A stretch of 17,476 bases of DNA, taken from Actinomycetales bacterium. Lineage in GTDB: Bacteria > Actinomycetota > Actinomycetes > Actinomycetales > Cellulomonadaceae. A model generated the notes under the pieces. It was not told the DNA's origin. It did not search any database and worked only from the letters and a program-made list of their open reading frames with translations. This document shows positions 1 through 6,864 of the stretch, one piece after another. The DNA is taken from contig JAAZAC010000166.1 of assembly GCA_012514545.1 (NCBI GenBank), positions 1-17,476 on the forward strand. The letters are read 5' to 3'. The translations under genes and the position numbers were made by a program. Numbering within the stretch: the first letter of the stretch is position 1; every line of letters starts with the position of its first letter.

Positions 1-49
1 CGCGGGAACCGTTGCGTCGACGAGGCGCGCCGGTGCCGGGTCCGTGCGC

Positions 50-1633
50 TCAGCCCGTGGTGGCCCGGGCGCGTTCGTGGGCGGCGACGAGCCGCTCGTC
101 GTCGGCGCCGAGGAGCCGGCGGTCGTCGAGGCCCTCGTACCGGGTGTCGGTCACCGGCGTCAGCTCGACGAACGTCACCTCGTGGCGCGCGAGCGCGAGC
201 CGCAGGTCGACGCGCCCGCCCGCGACGGGCAGCCGGCCGTGCTCGACGGCGGGCCGCTCGGCCGTGCGCAGCACGTCGAGCTGGCGCTCGGTCGGCGACG
301 CCGGCCGGCCCAGCTCGCGCCAGGCCGCGAACGCGTTGCCGGACTCCTCGTTCACGCGCTCGCGCAGCACGAACACGCCGTCGGGCGCGGTGCCCGCCCC
401 GGTCGCCACCGGCAGCGACAGGCGCACCTCGTGGCGGTCGGGCACGTCGTCGGCGGCGGTCCCGCCCACCGGCTGCCAGGCGAGCACGGTGACGCGGCCG
501 TCGTCGTCGGCGCACACGAGGTGGTCCGCGCCGCGGGCGAGGACCCGGCGGCCCATCCGGGCCATGAACGCGTAGAGGTGGTAGGTCGGCTTGGCGACCT
601 GGCGGTGGGTGAGCAGGCCGAACCCGCCGTGGAAGAACGTCGTCGGGACGTCGAGCTCCTCGAACACGTCGCAGAACGTCCAGTAGGAGAACGAGTCGAC
701 GTGGTCGCCGCCCGCCGCGAGCACCGGGGCCAGGTAGGCCGCGTGGTACGCGGTGTCGTGGACCGGGTTGTCGGGCCGGTAGGAGGAGTTGAACTCGGTG
801 ATGTGCACCGGCAGCCCGGCCAGCCGCGTGCCCGCGAGCGAGCGGGCGGGCTCGGCGAACTGGTCGAGCAGGTCCGACGGCGGCCGCAGGGCCTGGTAGC
901 AGCCGAACGGCACCTCCTGCGGCTCGTGCGAGGCGTACGCGTGCCGGCTGACGAAGTCGACGGGCACGTCGTGCCGCGTGACGTACTCGGCGAACGGGCC
1001 CCACCAGTCGGCGACGGTCGGCCCGGGCGACAGCGCGGGGCCGCCCACCTGGATCTCGGCGTCGACCTCCTTGATCGCGCGGGCCGTGGCCGCGTACAGC
1101 TCGAAGTAGGCCGCCTGGTCGGCGTCCTTCCAGAAGATCGTGAGGTTGGGCTCGTTCCACACCTCGACCGGCCAGCGGCGCACCTCGTCGATCCCGTACC
1201 TGTCGACGAGGTGGCGCATCAGGTCCGTGACGAGCGCGGTCCACTCGGCCATGTCCCGCGGGGGCGTGATGTTGCCCCGCCACCAGAAGATCGTGTCGTC
1301 GCCGGACGCGAGCGCCCCCGGCATGAACCCGAGCTCGAGGAACGGGCGGATGCCGAGCTCGAGCAGCGCGTCGTGCACCTGGTCGACGTAGCCGAACGCG
1401 TGCCTCCGGTGCCGCCGCCCGTCGACGACGGACTCGCGCACGACGCCCATGTCGTCGCTGAGCAGCCCGTGCCCGCGCAGGTGCGTGAACCCGATCTCCC
1501 GCTGCACCCGCGCGAGCGAGGCCCGGTAGTCGGCGCGCAGCGCGAGGTTCATCCGGCCGGTGCCGACGCATCGGCGCCACGCGGGCGACAGGTCGCCGAC
1601 CGGCTCGGCGGGCACGACGACGGGCTCGCTCAT
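50..1633 (-). CDS. GH39 family glycoside hydrolase, probable xylan 1,4-beta-xylosidase (intracellular)
   Basis: The 527-residue product has the hallmarks of a clan GH-A glycosidase of family 39. The acid/base region VEVWNEPN places the catalytic Glu at residue 161, and HITEFNSSY places the probable nucleophile at Glu280. Early GH39-like features include RGHGLLSDDM (about 53-62) and GIRPFLELGFMP (about 94-105). Residues 1-360 look like the TIM barrel and the rest a beta-rich accessory domain. No signal peptide is visible, so it should act in the cytoplasm on imported xylo- or arabinoxylo-oligosaccharides, releasing xylose from non-reducing ends. The ATG follows a GGAGGAGG ribosome site and lies 15 nt after the GH51 stop, so the two are almost certainly co-transcribed. 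GH39 also contains alpha-L-iduronidases and a few other activities. Xylosidase is preferred because of the arabinofuranosidase and sugar-uptake neighbours. The family call is firm, the exact substrate inferred. Confidence 0.88.
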   Translation of the reverse strand: MSEPVVVPAEPVGDLSPAWRRCVGTGRMNLALRADYRASLARVQREIGFTHLRGHGLLSDDMGVVRESVVDGRRHRRHAFGYVDQVHDALLELGIRPFLELGFMPGALASGDDTIFWWRGNITPPRDMAEWTALVTDLMRHLVDRYGIDEVRRWPVEVWNEPNLTIFWKDADQAAYFELYAATARAIKEVDAEIQVGGPALSPGPTVADWWGPFAEYVTRHDVPVDFVSRHAYASHEPQEVPFGCYQALRPPSDLLDQFAEPARSLAGTRLAGLPVHITEFNSSYRPDNPVHDTAYHAAYLAPVLAAGGDHVDSFSYWTFCDVFEELDVPTTFFHGGFGLLTHRQVAKPTYHLYAFMARMGRRVLARGADHLVCADDDGRVTVLAWQPVGGTAADDVPDRHEVRLSLPVATGAGTAPDGVFVLRERVNEESGNAFAAWRELGRPASPTERQLDVLRTAERPAVEHGRLPVAGGRVDLRLALARHEVTFVELTPVTDTRYEGLDDRRLLGADDERLVAAHERARATTG

Positions 1634-1648
1634 CTCGTCCTCCTCCGC

Positions 1649-3190
1649 TCAGCGGGGGTCGGGCAGGTCGTGCAGGTCCACGCGCACGACGGCGAACGCG
1701 TGCGGCGGGAGCGTGACGCGCACCGTGCCCGGGGTCACCTCGAGCTCGTCGACCGGGCGGGGCGCGACGTCGTCGGGGTGGTCCGGCGCGTTGAACGCGC
1801 CGACGGACTCGGGGGCGAGGATGCGCCCGCCGACCGCGCCCACGCGCGCGCCGCGGATCTCGACGACGGCGTCGACGGACCGTTCGGGGTCGACGTTCGT
1901 CAGCGAGACGTGGCAGACGCCGTCCCGCACGGACGCCGACGCCGACACGGTCGGCAGCGCCTCCCCCGCGACCTCGTGGGTGGCGCCGGGGGCGCGCACG
2001 TGCACCGGCACGGCGACCGCGTCGTGGTGCACCGTGCTCATCTCGAACACGTGGAAGGTGGGCGTGCGGACCAGGGTGCCCGTCTCGGCGTCGGCCAGCA
2101 GCACCGCCTGCAGCACGTTGACGGTCTGCGCGAGGTTCGCCATGACCACGCGGTCCGCGAGCCGGTGGAACACGTCGAAGTGCAGGGCCGCCACGATCGC
2201 GTCGCGCATCGTGTTCTGCTGGTGCAGGAACCCGGGGTTGGTGCCGGGCTCGACGTCCCACCAGGTGCCCCACTCGTCGACGACCAGGCCGATCTCGCCC
2301 TCGGGGTCGTAGCGGTCCATGACGGCGATGTGCCGGCGCAGGATCGGCTCGACCGCCTGGGCGCGGCGGATGGTGCGCCAGTACGCGGCGGCGTCGAAGC
2401 CCGTCGCCGGGCCCTTGTCCGTCCACGTGCCGCCGATCGTGTAGTAGTGCACGGACACGGCCTCGAACGGCCGGCCGGGGAACTGCGCGGCACGCATGTC
2501 CGCGACGGCGCGCATGAGCGCCTCGGTCCACGCGTAGTCGTCCTCGGACGCGCCGGCGGCGATCCGGTAGAGGACGTTGTCGCCGTGGTTCTTGCAGAAG
2601 GTGGCGTACTGGCGGGCCAGGTCCGCGTAGACCTCGGCCCGCATGTTGCCGCCGCCGCCCCACGGCTCGTTGCCGAGGCCCCAGAACGGGACCCGCCACG
2701 GCTCCTCGCGCCCGTTGGCGCGGCGCAGGTCGACCATCGGCGACGAGCCGGAGCGTGTGAGGTACTCGACCCACTCGCTCATCTCGCGGACGGTGCCCGA
2801 GCCGACGTTGCCCACGACGTACGGGTCGGCGCCGAGCAGCTCGCACAGCGCCATGAACTCGTGCGTGCCGAAGTGGTTGTTCTCCTCGACGTTGCCCCAG
2901 TGGGTGTTGACCATGCGGGGCCGCTCGTGGCGCGGCCCGACGCCGTCGCGCCAGTGGTACTCGTCGGCGAAGCAGCCGCCGGGCCAGCGCAGGTTCGGCA
3001 CGGCGATCTCGCGCAGGGCCTCGACGACGTCGGCCCGGATGCCGCCGATGTTGGGCAGGGGCGAGTCCTCGCCCACCCAGATGCCCCCGTAGATGCACGT
3101 GCCGAGGTGCTCCGCGAAGTGCCCGTACACGTGACGGCTGATCGTCGGGCCCGGGAGGTCGGCGTTGACGATGACGGTGGCGTCGGTCAC
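1649..3190 (-). CDS. GH51 alpha-L-arabinofuranosidase (intracellular)
   Basis: The 513-residue product matches GH51 arabinofuranosidases in length and order of motifs. It opens with SRHVYGHFAEHLG (about 18-30) and has LRWPGGCFADEYHWRDGVGP (67-86). The acid/base motif GLGNEPWGGGGN has Glu175, and the nucleophile motif VVDEWGTWW has Glu306. Many family members have Cys in the WGCGGN stretch; here it is Gly. The C-terminal 150 residues look like the usual beta-sandwich. It should remove terminal arabinofuranosyl side chains from imported arabinoxylo- or arabino-oligosaccharides in the cytoplasm, since no signal peptide is present. The open frame runs far upstream, but the GTG at 3190 is chosen because the protein family begins here and GAAAGG stands 7 nt before it. 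It lies downstream of the CUT1 permeases across a palindromic spacer and 15 nt before the GH39 gene. Confidence 0.93.
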   Translation of the reverse strand: MTDATVIVNADLPGPTISRHVYGHFAEHLGTCIYGGIWVGEDSPLPNIGGIRADVVEALREIAVPNLRWPGGCFADEYHWRDGVGPRHERPRMVNTHWGNVEENNHFGTHEFMALCELLGADPYVVGNVGSGTVREMSEWVEYLTRSGSSPMVDLRRANGREEPWRVPFWGLGNEPWGGGGNMRAEVYADLARQYATFCKNHGDNVLYRIAAGASEDDYAWTEALMRAVADMRAAQFPGRPFEAVSVHYYTIGGTWTDKGPATGFDAAAYWRTIRRAQAVEPILRRHIAVMDRYDPEGEIGLVVDEWGTWWDVEPGTNPGFLHQQNTMRDAIVAALHFDVFHRLADRVVMANLAQTVNVLQAVLLADAETGTLVRTPTFHVFEMSTVHHDAVAVPVHVRAPGATHEVAGEALPTVSASASVRDGVCHVSLTNVDPERSVDAVVEIRGARVGAVGGRILAPESVGAFNAPDHPDDVAPRPVDELEVTPGTVRVTLPPHAFAVVRVDLHDLPDPR

Positions 3191-3217
3191 GGCAGGCCTT
3201 TCACGAGTGCAGCGGTG

Positions 3218-3231
3218 CGCCCGCGCGGGCG
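3218..3231 (-). repeat. 14-bp perfect palindrome in the permease-GH51 spacer
   Basis: CGCCCGCGCGGGCG is its own reverse complement. It sits between the 32-bp palindrome and the GH51 ribosome site, where it could form a small second hairpin. Short GC palindromes are common by chance at this base composition, so a function is uncertain. Confidence 0.35.
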
Positions 3232-3253
3232 GGGGCGCGGGTTCGGTGTGGAG

Positions 3254-3285
3254 CGGCGGCCCGCCCCGGCCGGGGCGGGCCGCCG
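3254..3285 (-). terminator. 32-bp perfect palindrome, intercistronic terminator or RNA-stabilising hairpin
   Basis: The 16-base arm CGGCGGCCCGCCCCGG is followed at once by its exact complement, so the RNA can fold into a stem of about 14 bp closed by GGCC. It begins 6 nt after the stop codon of the MalG-type permease gene and ends 63 nt before the GH51 start. There is no T-tract. In high-GC actinomycetes such stems can act as partial terminators or protect upstream mRNA. Its place between transport genes and glycosidase genes suggests it sets their relative expression, which is inference. Confidence 0.6.
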
Positions 3286-3291
3286 GGTCGG

Positions 3292-4173
3292 TCAGCCCTT
3301 GACGGCCCCGGTCAGGCCGCCGACGATGCGGCGCTCGAACAGGGAGAAGAACGCCAGGGCGGGAAGCATCGCCAACGAGGTGAACGCCAGCACCCGCGCC
3401 GTGTCCACGGAGTAGCGCGAGGCGAACGCCTGCACGCCGAGGGGCAGCGTGTAGGCGGCGTCGTCGTTGAGGATGAACAGCGGCAGGAGGTAGCTGTTCC
3501 AGCTGCCGATGAACGCGAGGATGCCGACGGTGATGACGCCGGGCAGCGACAGCGGCAGGACCATCCGCCAGAAGAAGCCGAGGCGGCTGCAGCCGTCGAT
3601 GGCGGCCGCCTCCTGCAGCTCCGTGGGGATGGCCCGCAGGAACGGCACGAGGATGATCACGGTCACCGGCAGCGCGAACGCGATCTGGGGCAGGATCACG
3701 CCCCCGAGCTTGTTCATCAGGCCGATGCTGCGAACCATGATGTACAGCGGCGTGATCGCCACGGTCATGGGGAACATCAGGCCCGCCGCGTAGAGCGCGT
3801 AGAGCGCACCCCGGCCCCGGAAGTTGTACCGGGCGATGGCGAAGCTGACCATGAGGCCCAGCGCGACGACCGCGACAGTGGTGGTCACCGCGGCGATGGT
3901 CGAGTTGAGCACCTGCTGCCAGAAGACCCCGCCCGTGAGCACGTCGACGTAGTTGCCGACCTGCCACACCCGCGGGAACCCGGACGGGTCGGTGGTGATC
4001 TCCGCGTTCGTGCGGAAGCCGCCGATGATGATGTACGCGACCGGCGCGAGCATCACGATGATGAGCAGCACCGCGACCGCGTAGACGGCGGCGTTGGCCC
4101 TCCTCTGCGCCCCGTGCTGCCGCGGCGGACGTCGCTTGCGCGCCAGCGGCGGGGCGACGGACGTGGCGGCCAT
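3292..4173 (-). CDS. Carbohydrate ABC transporter permease, MalG type (CUT1)
   Basis: The 293-residue integral membrane protein is of the usual length for MalG-like CUT1 permeases. After a basic cytoplasmic N-terminus (KRRPPRQHGAQRR) there are about six hydrophobic spans, the first at residues 30-51. The EAA loop that docks on the ATPase reads ELQEAAAIDG (185-194), followed by LPLSLPGV. It forms the membrane channel with the MalF-type partner encoded just upstream. Its ATG overlaps the upstream stop by one base (TGATG), indicating translational coupling. Likely substrates are xylo- or arabinoxylo-oligosaccharides, judged only from the glycosidase genes that follow. Confidence 0.92.
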   Translation of the reverse strand: MAATSVAPPLARKRRPPRQHGAQRRANAAVYAVAVLLIIVMLAPVAYIIIGGFRTNAEITTDPSGFPRVWQVGNYVDVLTGGVFWQQVLNSTIAAVTTTVAVVALGLMVSFAIARYNFRGRGALYALYAAGLMFPMTVAITPLYIMVRSIGLMNKLGGVILPQIAFALPVTVIILVPFLRAIPTELQEAAAIDGCSRLGFFWRMVLPLSLPGVITVGILAFIGSWNSYLLPLFILNDDAAYTLPLGVQAFASRYSVDTARVLAFTSLAMLPALAFFSLFERRIVGGLTGAVKG

Positions 4174-5186
4174 CAGCGGGCACCTCCCGTGACTGCTCCC
4201 TCGGTGTCACGACGGAGCACGAAGCGCTGGTAGGTCAGCGCGCAGACGAGCGAGATGAGGAAGAGCACGACGGCGACGGCGTTGCCGTACCCGAACGAGC
4301 CGGCGTTGCGGCCGTAGGAGACCATGTAGGTCGCCATGGTCGAGGTGCCCGCCGTCGAGGCGATGTACTGACCCCAGATGATGTAGACGAGGTCGAAGAG
4401 CTGGAGCGACCCGATCATGGACAGGAACGCCCAGATCCGGATCGTCGGGCCGAGCAGCGGCAGCGTGATGCGCCGCTGGATCTGCCAGTAGGACGCGCCG
4501 TCGATCTGCGCGGCCTCGTAGATCTCCTGGGGGATGCCCTGCAGGCCCGCGAGGAAGATGATCACGGCGAAGCCGATGTACTTCCACGTGATGATGAGCA
4601 TGAGGGTCCAGATGGCGATGTCCGGGTCGGACAGCCACTCGTTCGCCAGGAACCCCAGGCCGATCTTCTCGAGGGCGTCGTTGACGGCGCCGGCGCTCTG
4701 GAGCATGAGGCTCCAGCCGGTCCCGACGACGACCTCGGAGATCACGTACGGGACGAAGATCAGGACGCGGATCACCGACTGACCGCGCATCTTCCGGTTC
4801 ATGAGCAGCGCGAGCAGGAGCGCCGCGGGGCCCTGCAGCACGAGCGACATCACCACGATGAACGCGTTGTGCTTCAGGGCGTCGTGGAAGATCGGGTCCT
4901 TGATGATCGTGATGTAGTTCTGGAACCCGATGAAGTCGGTGGGGACGCCGTAGCCCTCCCACCGGAAGAACCCGTAGTAGGCGGCCATCGCGACCGGGAA
5001 CATCACGAAGGCCAGGAAGACGATGGTGGCCGGACCGGTCAGCGCCACGATCTCCAGGCGTTCGGCCCATCCGAGGCCGCGGCGCCGCCGGCGCGGCGGG
5101 GACGACACCGAGGTGTCGCCCCCGCCGGCCGGGAGATCCACGCGCGAGCCGTTCGCGGGACGCGAGCTCTCGCTGATGGATGTCAT
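4173..5186 (-). CDS. Carbohydrate ABC transporter permease, MalF type (CUT1)
   Basis: The 337-residue membrane protein begins with a long, basic cytoplasmic tail (PRRRRRG at 31-37). Hydrophobic segments follow from about residue 47. The conserved EAA loop is EIYEAAQIDGASYWQIQRRI (221-240), then TLPLLGPTI, typical of the MalF/UgpA branch. It pairs with the MalG-type permease whose start overlaps its stop. The gene starts 12 nt after the binding-protein stop, within one operon. The ribosome site is weak (GAGAAAG), so translation may depend on coupling. No ATPase is encoded with it, as is usual in actinomycetes, where a shared MsiK-type ATPase energises many CUT1 importers. Confidence 0.92.
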   Translation of the reverse strand: MTSISESSRPANGSRVDLPAGGGDTSVSSPPRRRRRGLGWAERLEIVALTGPATIVFLAFVMFPVAMAAYYGFFRWEGYGVPTDFIGFQNYITIIKDPIFHDALKHNAFIVVMSLVLQGPAALLLALLMNRKMRGQSVIRVLIFVPYVISEVVVGTGWSLMLQSAGAVNDALEKIGLGFLANEWLSDPDIAIWTLMLIITWKYIGFAVIIFLAGLQGIPQEIYEAAQIDGASYWQIQRRITLPLLGPTIRIWAFLSMIGSLQLFDLVYIIWGQYIASTAGTSTMATYMVSYGRNAGSFGYGNAVAVVLFLISLVCALTYQRFVLRRDTEGAVTGGAR

Positions 5187-5198
5187 GGACGTACTTTC

Positions 5199-6524
5199 TC
5201 AGCCGCGAGCCGCAGCATCCTTCACGGCCTCGACGATGCCGGCCGCGTCACGCTTGCCCGCGAGCATGTCGACGACCGCGACGTTGAGCGCGTTGCCCAC
5301 GTTCTGGCCGTAGACCGTGTCGAGCCACTGCGAGACGTACGGCGCGGCGTTGTACGCCTCGAGCACGCTCTGCAGGTAGGGCTCCTCGATGATCTTCTGC
5401 GACTCGACGTTCACCGTCGGGGCGCTGAAGGCGCGGTAGTAGTTCTCCTGGACCTCGGTGCGGGCGATGAAGTTGAGGAACGCGCCGCACTCCTCGCGCG
5501 GAGCCTGGGCCGAGCAGGAGTAGCCGTCGACGCCACCGAGGATGGAGCCGGGCTCACCCTCGCCACCGGGGACCTCGGGGAACGGGAACCAGTCGAGGTC
5601 GGGCAGCGGCTGCTCGTCGGGCGTGAGGGAGGCGATGACGCCGGGGTTCCACGCGCCCATGAGCTCCATGGCGGCCTGGTGGTTGGCCAGCAGACCGGCC
5701 GACGAGCCGGCGCCCTGCTGGGCCGACGTCGTCAGGAAGCCCTCGTTGAACGGCTCGGTGTCCGCGAACGCCTTGAGGTTCTCCGCGGCCTCGACCCAGC
5801 ACGGGTCGTCGAAGTTCATCTCCTGGCCGGCGGCCTCGAGCGTCTCCGGGCTGCAGGCGCGCAGCGCGAAGAAGTAGTACCAGTGCGCAGCGGGCCACGC
5901 GTCCTTGGCGCCGAGGGCGATCGGCTGGATGCCGGCGTCCTTCAGCTTGGCGACGGCGTCGTTGAGCTCGTCGATCGTCGTCGGCGTCTCGTCGATGCCG
6001 GCCTGCGCGAACAGGTCCTTGCTGTACCAGATGCCACCGGGGAGCACGGCGACGGGCATCGCGTAGACCTTGCCACCGAGCGAGTTGGCCGCGAACGAGC
6101 CCTCGGGGATGAGCTCCTTGGTCTCGTCCGAGATCAGGTCGGTGATGTCCATGAGCTGGCCGGCCCGGACCATCGCCGCCATCTTGCCGCCGCCGCGCTG
6201 CATGAAGATGTCGGGCGCGTCACCGGCGTTGAGGGCCGTCTGGAGCTTGCCGTCGAGCTCCTCGTTCTGGATCGACTGGATGTCGATCGTGACGTGGGGG
6301 TACTCCTCCTGGAACGCGGCGACGGTGTCCTCCCAGAACGCCTTGCCCGGGCCCGTGGTGGCGTTGTGCCAGAACGTCATGGTGACGGGCTCCTTCTCCT
6401 CGCCCTCACCGCCGCCGTTCCCACCGGTCGAGCCGCCATTGCCGTCGTCGCCACCACAGGCCGCGAGGCCCGCGGTGAGCAGGAGCGCGGCGGACGCGGC
6501 CGCCAGCGCCTTCCTGATCCTCAT
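5199..6524 (-). CDS. Extracellular sugar-binding lipoprotein of a CUT1 ABC importer
   Basis: The 441-residue protein starts with a lipoprotein signal: MRIRK, a hydrophobic run, then LAAC with Cys23 as the lipidation site. A Gly/Asp/Glu-rich flexible linker follows (to about residue 48). The mature part opens with VTMTFWHNATTGPGKAFWED, typical of family 1 solute-binding proteins, and shows FQEEYPHVTIDIQ and a GDAPDIF motif that recur in this family. It should capture an oligosaccharide outside the membrane and deliver it to the two permeases encoded next. The start is fixed by the signal peptide and by GAAGGGA about 8 nt upstream. A longer open frame reaches 6743, but it runs through the operators and is not credible. 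The gene is first in the operon and stands behind a cluster of probable LacI operators. Confidence 0.93.
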   Translation of the reverse strand: MRIRKALAAASAALLLTAGLAACGGDDGNGGSTGGNGGGEGEEKEPVTMTFWHNATTGPGKAFWEDTVAAFQEEYPHVTIDIQSIQNEELDGKLQTALNAGDAPDIFMQRGGGKMAAMVRAGQLMDITDLISDETKELIPEGSFAANSLGGKVYAMPVAVLPGGIWYSKDLFAQAGIDETPTTIDELNDAVAKLKDAGIQPIALGAKDAWPAAHWYYFFALRACSPETLEAAGQEMNFDDPCWVEAAENLKAFADTEPFNEGFLTTSAQQGAGSSAGLLANHQAAMELMGAWNPGVIASLTPDEQPLPDLDWFPFPEVPGGEGEPGSILGGVDGYSCSAQAPREECGAFLNFIARTEVQENYYRAFSAPTVNVESQKIIEEPYLQSVLEAYNAAPYVSQWLDTVYGQNVGNALNVAVVDMLAGKRDAAGIVEAVKDAAARG

Positions 6525-6680
6525 GAGCTGTCCCTTCTTCTCCTCGTTGAGTAGCGCGGCCTCACGGCCGCTCGAACCGAGCTCGCCAGGTGACCCACCG
6601 GCCCTCGCCGTCCCCGTCCGGGTCGTTCCGGGCGGTGAAGGTGTCCGAGCCTCCGATGACCGGCGGCGAGGGCGAGCGGG
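6525..6680 (-). other. Long leader of the CUT1-glycosidase operon
   Basis: About 150 bases between the operator cluster and the binding-protein start hold no gene. I see a 6-bp stem-loop (GCGGCC/GGCCGC, 6556-6571) and a 10-bp inverted repeat (GCCCTCGCCG at 6601-6610 with its complement at 6664-6673). If transcription starts near 6707, the mRNA leader is roughly 180 nt. No known riboswitch class is recognisable. Confidence 0.35.
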
Positions 6681-6682
6681 TT

Positions 6683-6696
6683 CTGCAACGTTGTAC
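6683..6696. promoter_or_regulatory. Probable LacI-family operator A
   Basis: CTGCAACGTTGTAC is a CG-centred near-palindrome matching the motif CTRCAACGTYGTAG found also at 6739, 6763, 9188 and 9214. Five of the seven base pairs about the centre are symmetric. It lies just downstream of the predicted transcription start of the CUT1 operon, a classic repressor position. The neighbouring LacI regulator (9328-10359) is the likely ligand. Confidence 0.7.
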
Positions 6697-6702
6697 ACGG
6701 TG

Positions 6703-6716
6703 CGACAACGCCTACG
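6703..6716. promoter_or_regulatory. Possible operator half-site
   Basis: CGACAACG followed by CCTACG keeps the left half of the operator motif (identical to that of the site at 6763) but not the right. It is centred 20 bp from operator A and falls near the predicted start of transcription. It may be a weak auxiliary site or chance. Confidence 0.3.
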
Positions 6717-6743
6717 CTGGCAGCCGCGCAGGTGCGATGTCAA
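6714..6743 (-). promoter_or_regulatory. Predicted promoter of the CUT1-glycosidase operon
   Basis: On the minus strand a perfect TTGACA (complement of 6738-6743) is followed after 18 bp by CAGCGT (6714-6719), a poor -10 box. Transcription would start near 6707. The -35 box lies inside operator B, so repressor binding there would block RNA polymerase. The -35 is clear, but the -10 is weak and the start site is a guess. Confidence 0.45.
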
Positions 6744-6752
6744 ACGTTGTAG
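6739..6752. promoter_or_regulatory. Probable LacI-family operator B
   Basis: GTCAAACGTTGTAG has an intact right half (ACGTTGTAG) and a degenerate left half. It overlaps the TTGACA -35 box. Its centre is 56 bp from operator A and 24 bp from operator C. Confidence 0.6.
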
Positions 6753-6762
6753 ATAACGATTT

Positions 6763-6776
6763 CGACAACGTCGGGG
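6763..6776. promoter_or_regulatory. Probable LacI-family operator C
   Basis: CGACAACGTCGGGG keeps the core ACAACGTCG and is less symmetric outside it. Together with operator B it forms a larger inverted arrangement: ACGTTGT at 6744-6750 with its exact complement ACAACGT at 6765-6771. It sits upstream of the predicted -35 box. Confidence 0.5.
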
Positions 6777-6792
6777 AACGGCCTGGTCGCGC

Positions 6793-6833
6793 CGCCGTGG
6801 CCGGCCGACCCGAGGGGCCGACCGGCCACGGCG
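6793..6833 (-). terminator. Terminator-like hairpin after the esterase gene
   Basis: A perfect 12-bp stem (CGCCGTGGCCGG, complement at 6822-6833) encloses a 17-nt loop that has some further pairing potential. It lies 31 nt beyond the esterase stop codon and just before the operator cluster of the next operon, so it insulates the two units. There is no run of T, as is common in high-GC actinomycetes. Confidence 0.65.
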
Positions 6834-6864
6834 TCCTGCTACGGCGACCGCTCGGACGTCGCCG

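Noticed and set aside
1..49. Possible start of another feature left of the GH39 gene
   Set aside because: The 49 bases hold no recognisable start, hairpin or operator and are too short to interpret.
2806..2816. CGACGTTG-like words within coding regions as further operators
   Set aside because: They lack the flanking CTR/YAG symmetry and lie inside genes where codon use makes such words frequent.
44..3415. A plus-strand open frame of over 1,100 codons opposite the glycosidase genes
   Set aside because: The translation is Arg/Val/Asp/His-rich low-complexity sequence with no family features, and it lies exactly antisense to the GH39 and GH51 genes with clear catalytic motifs. Long antisense frames are expected at this GC content.
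3191..4210. Upstream extension of the GH51 frame across the MalG permease gene
   Set aside because: The translated extension is an out-of-frame shadow of the permease and spacer. The GH51 fold begins at the GTG with its own ribosome site.
6525..6743. N-terminal extension of the CUT1 binding protein upstream of 6524
   Set aside because: It would place about 70 non-family residues before a clear lipoprotein signal and would run through operators A and B. The GAAGGGA ribosome site supports 6524.
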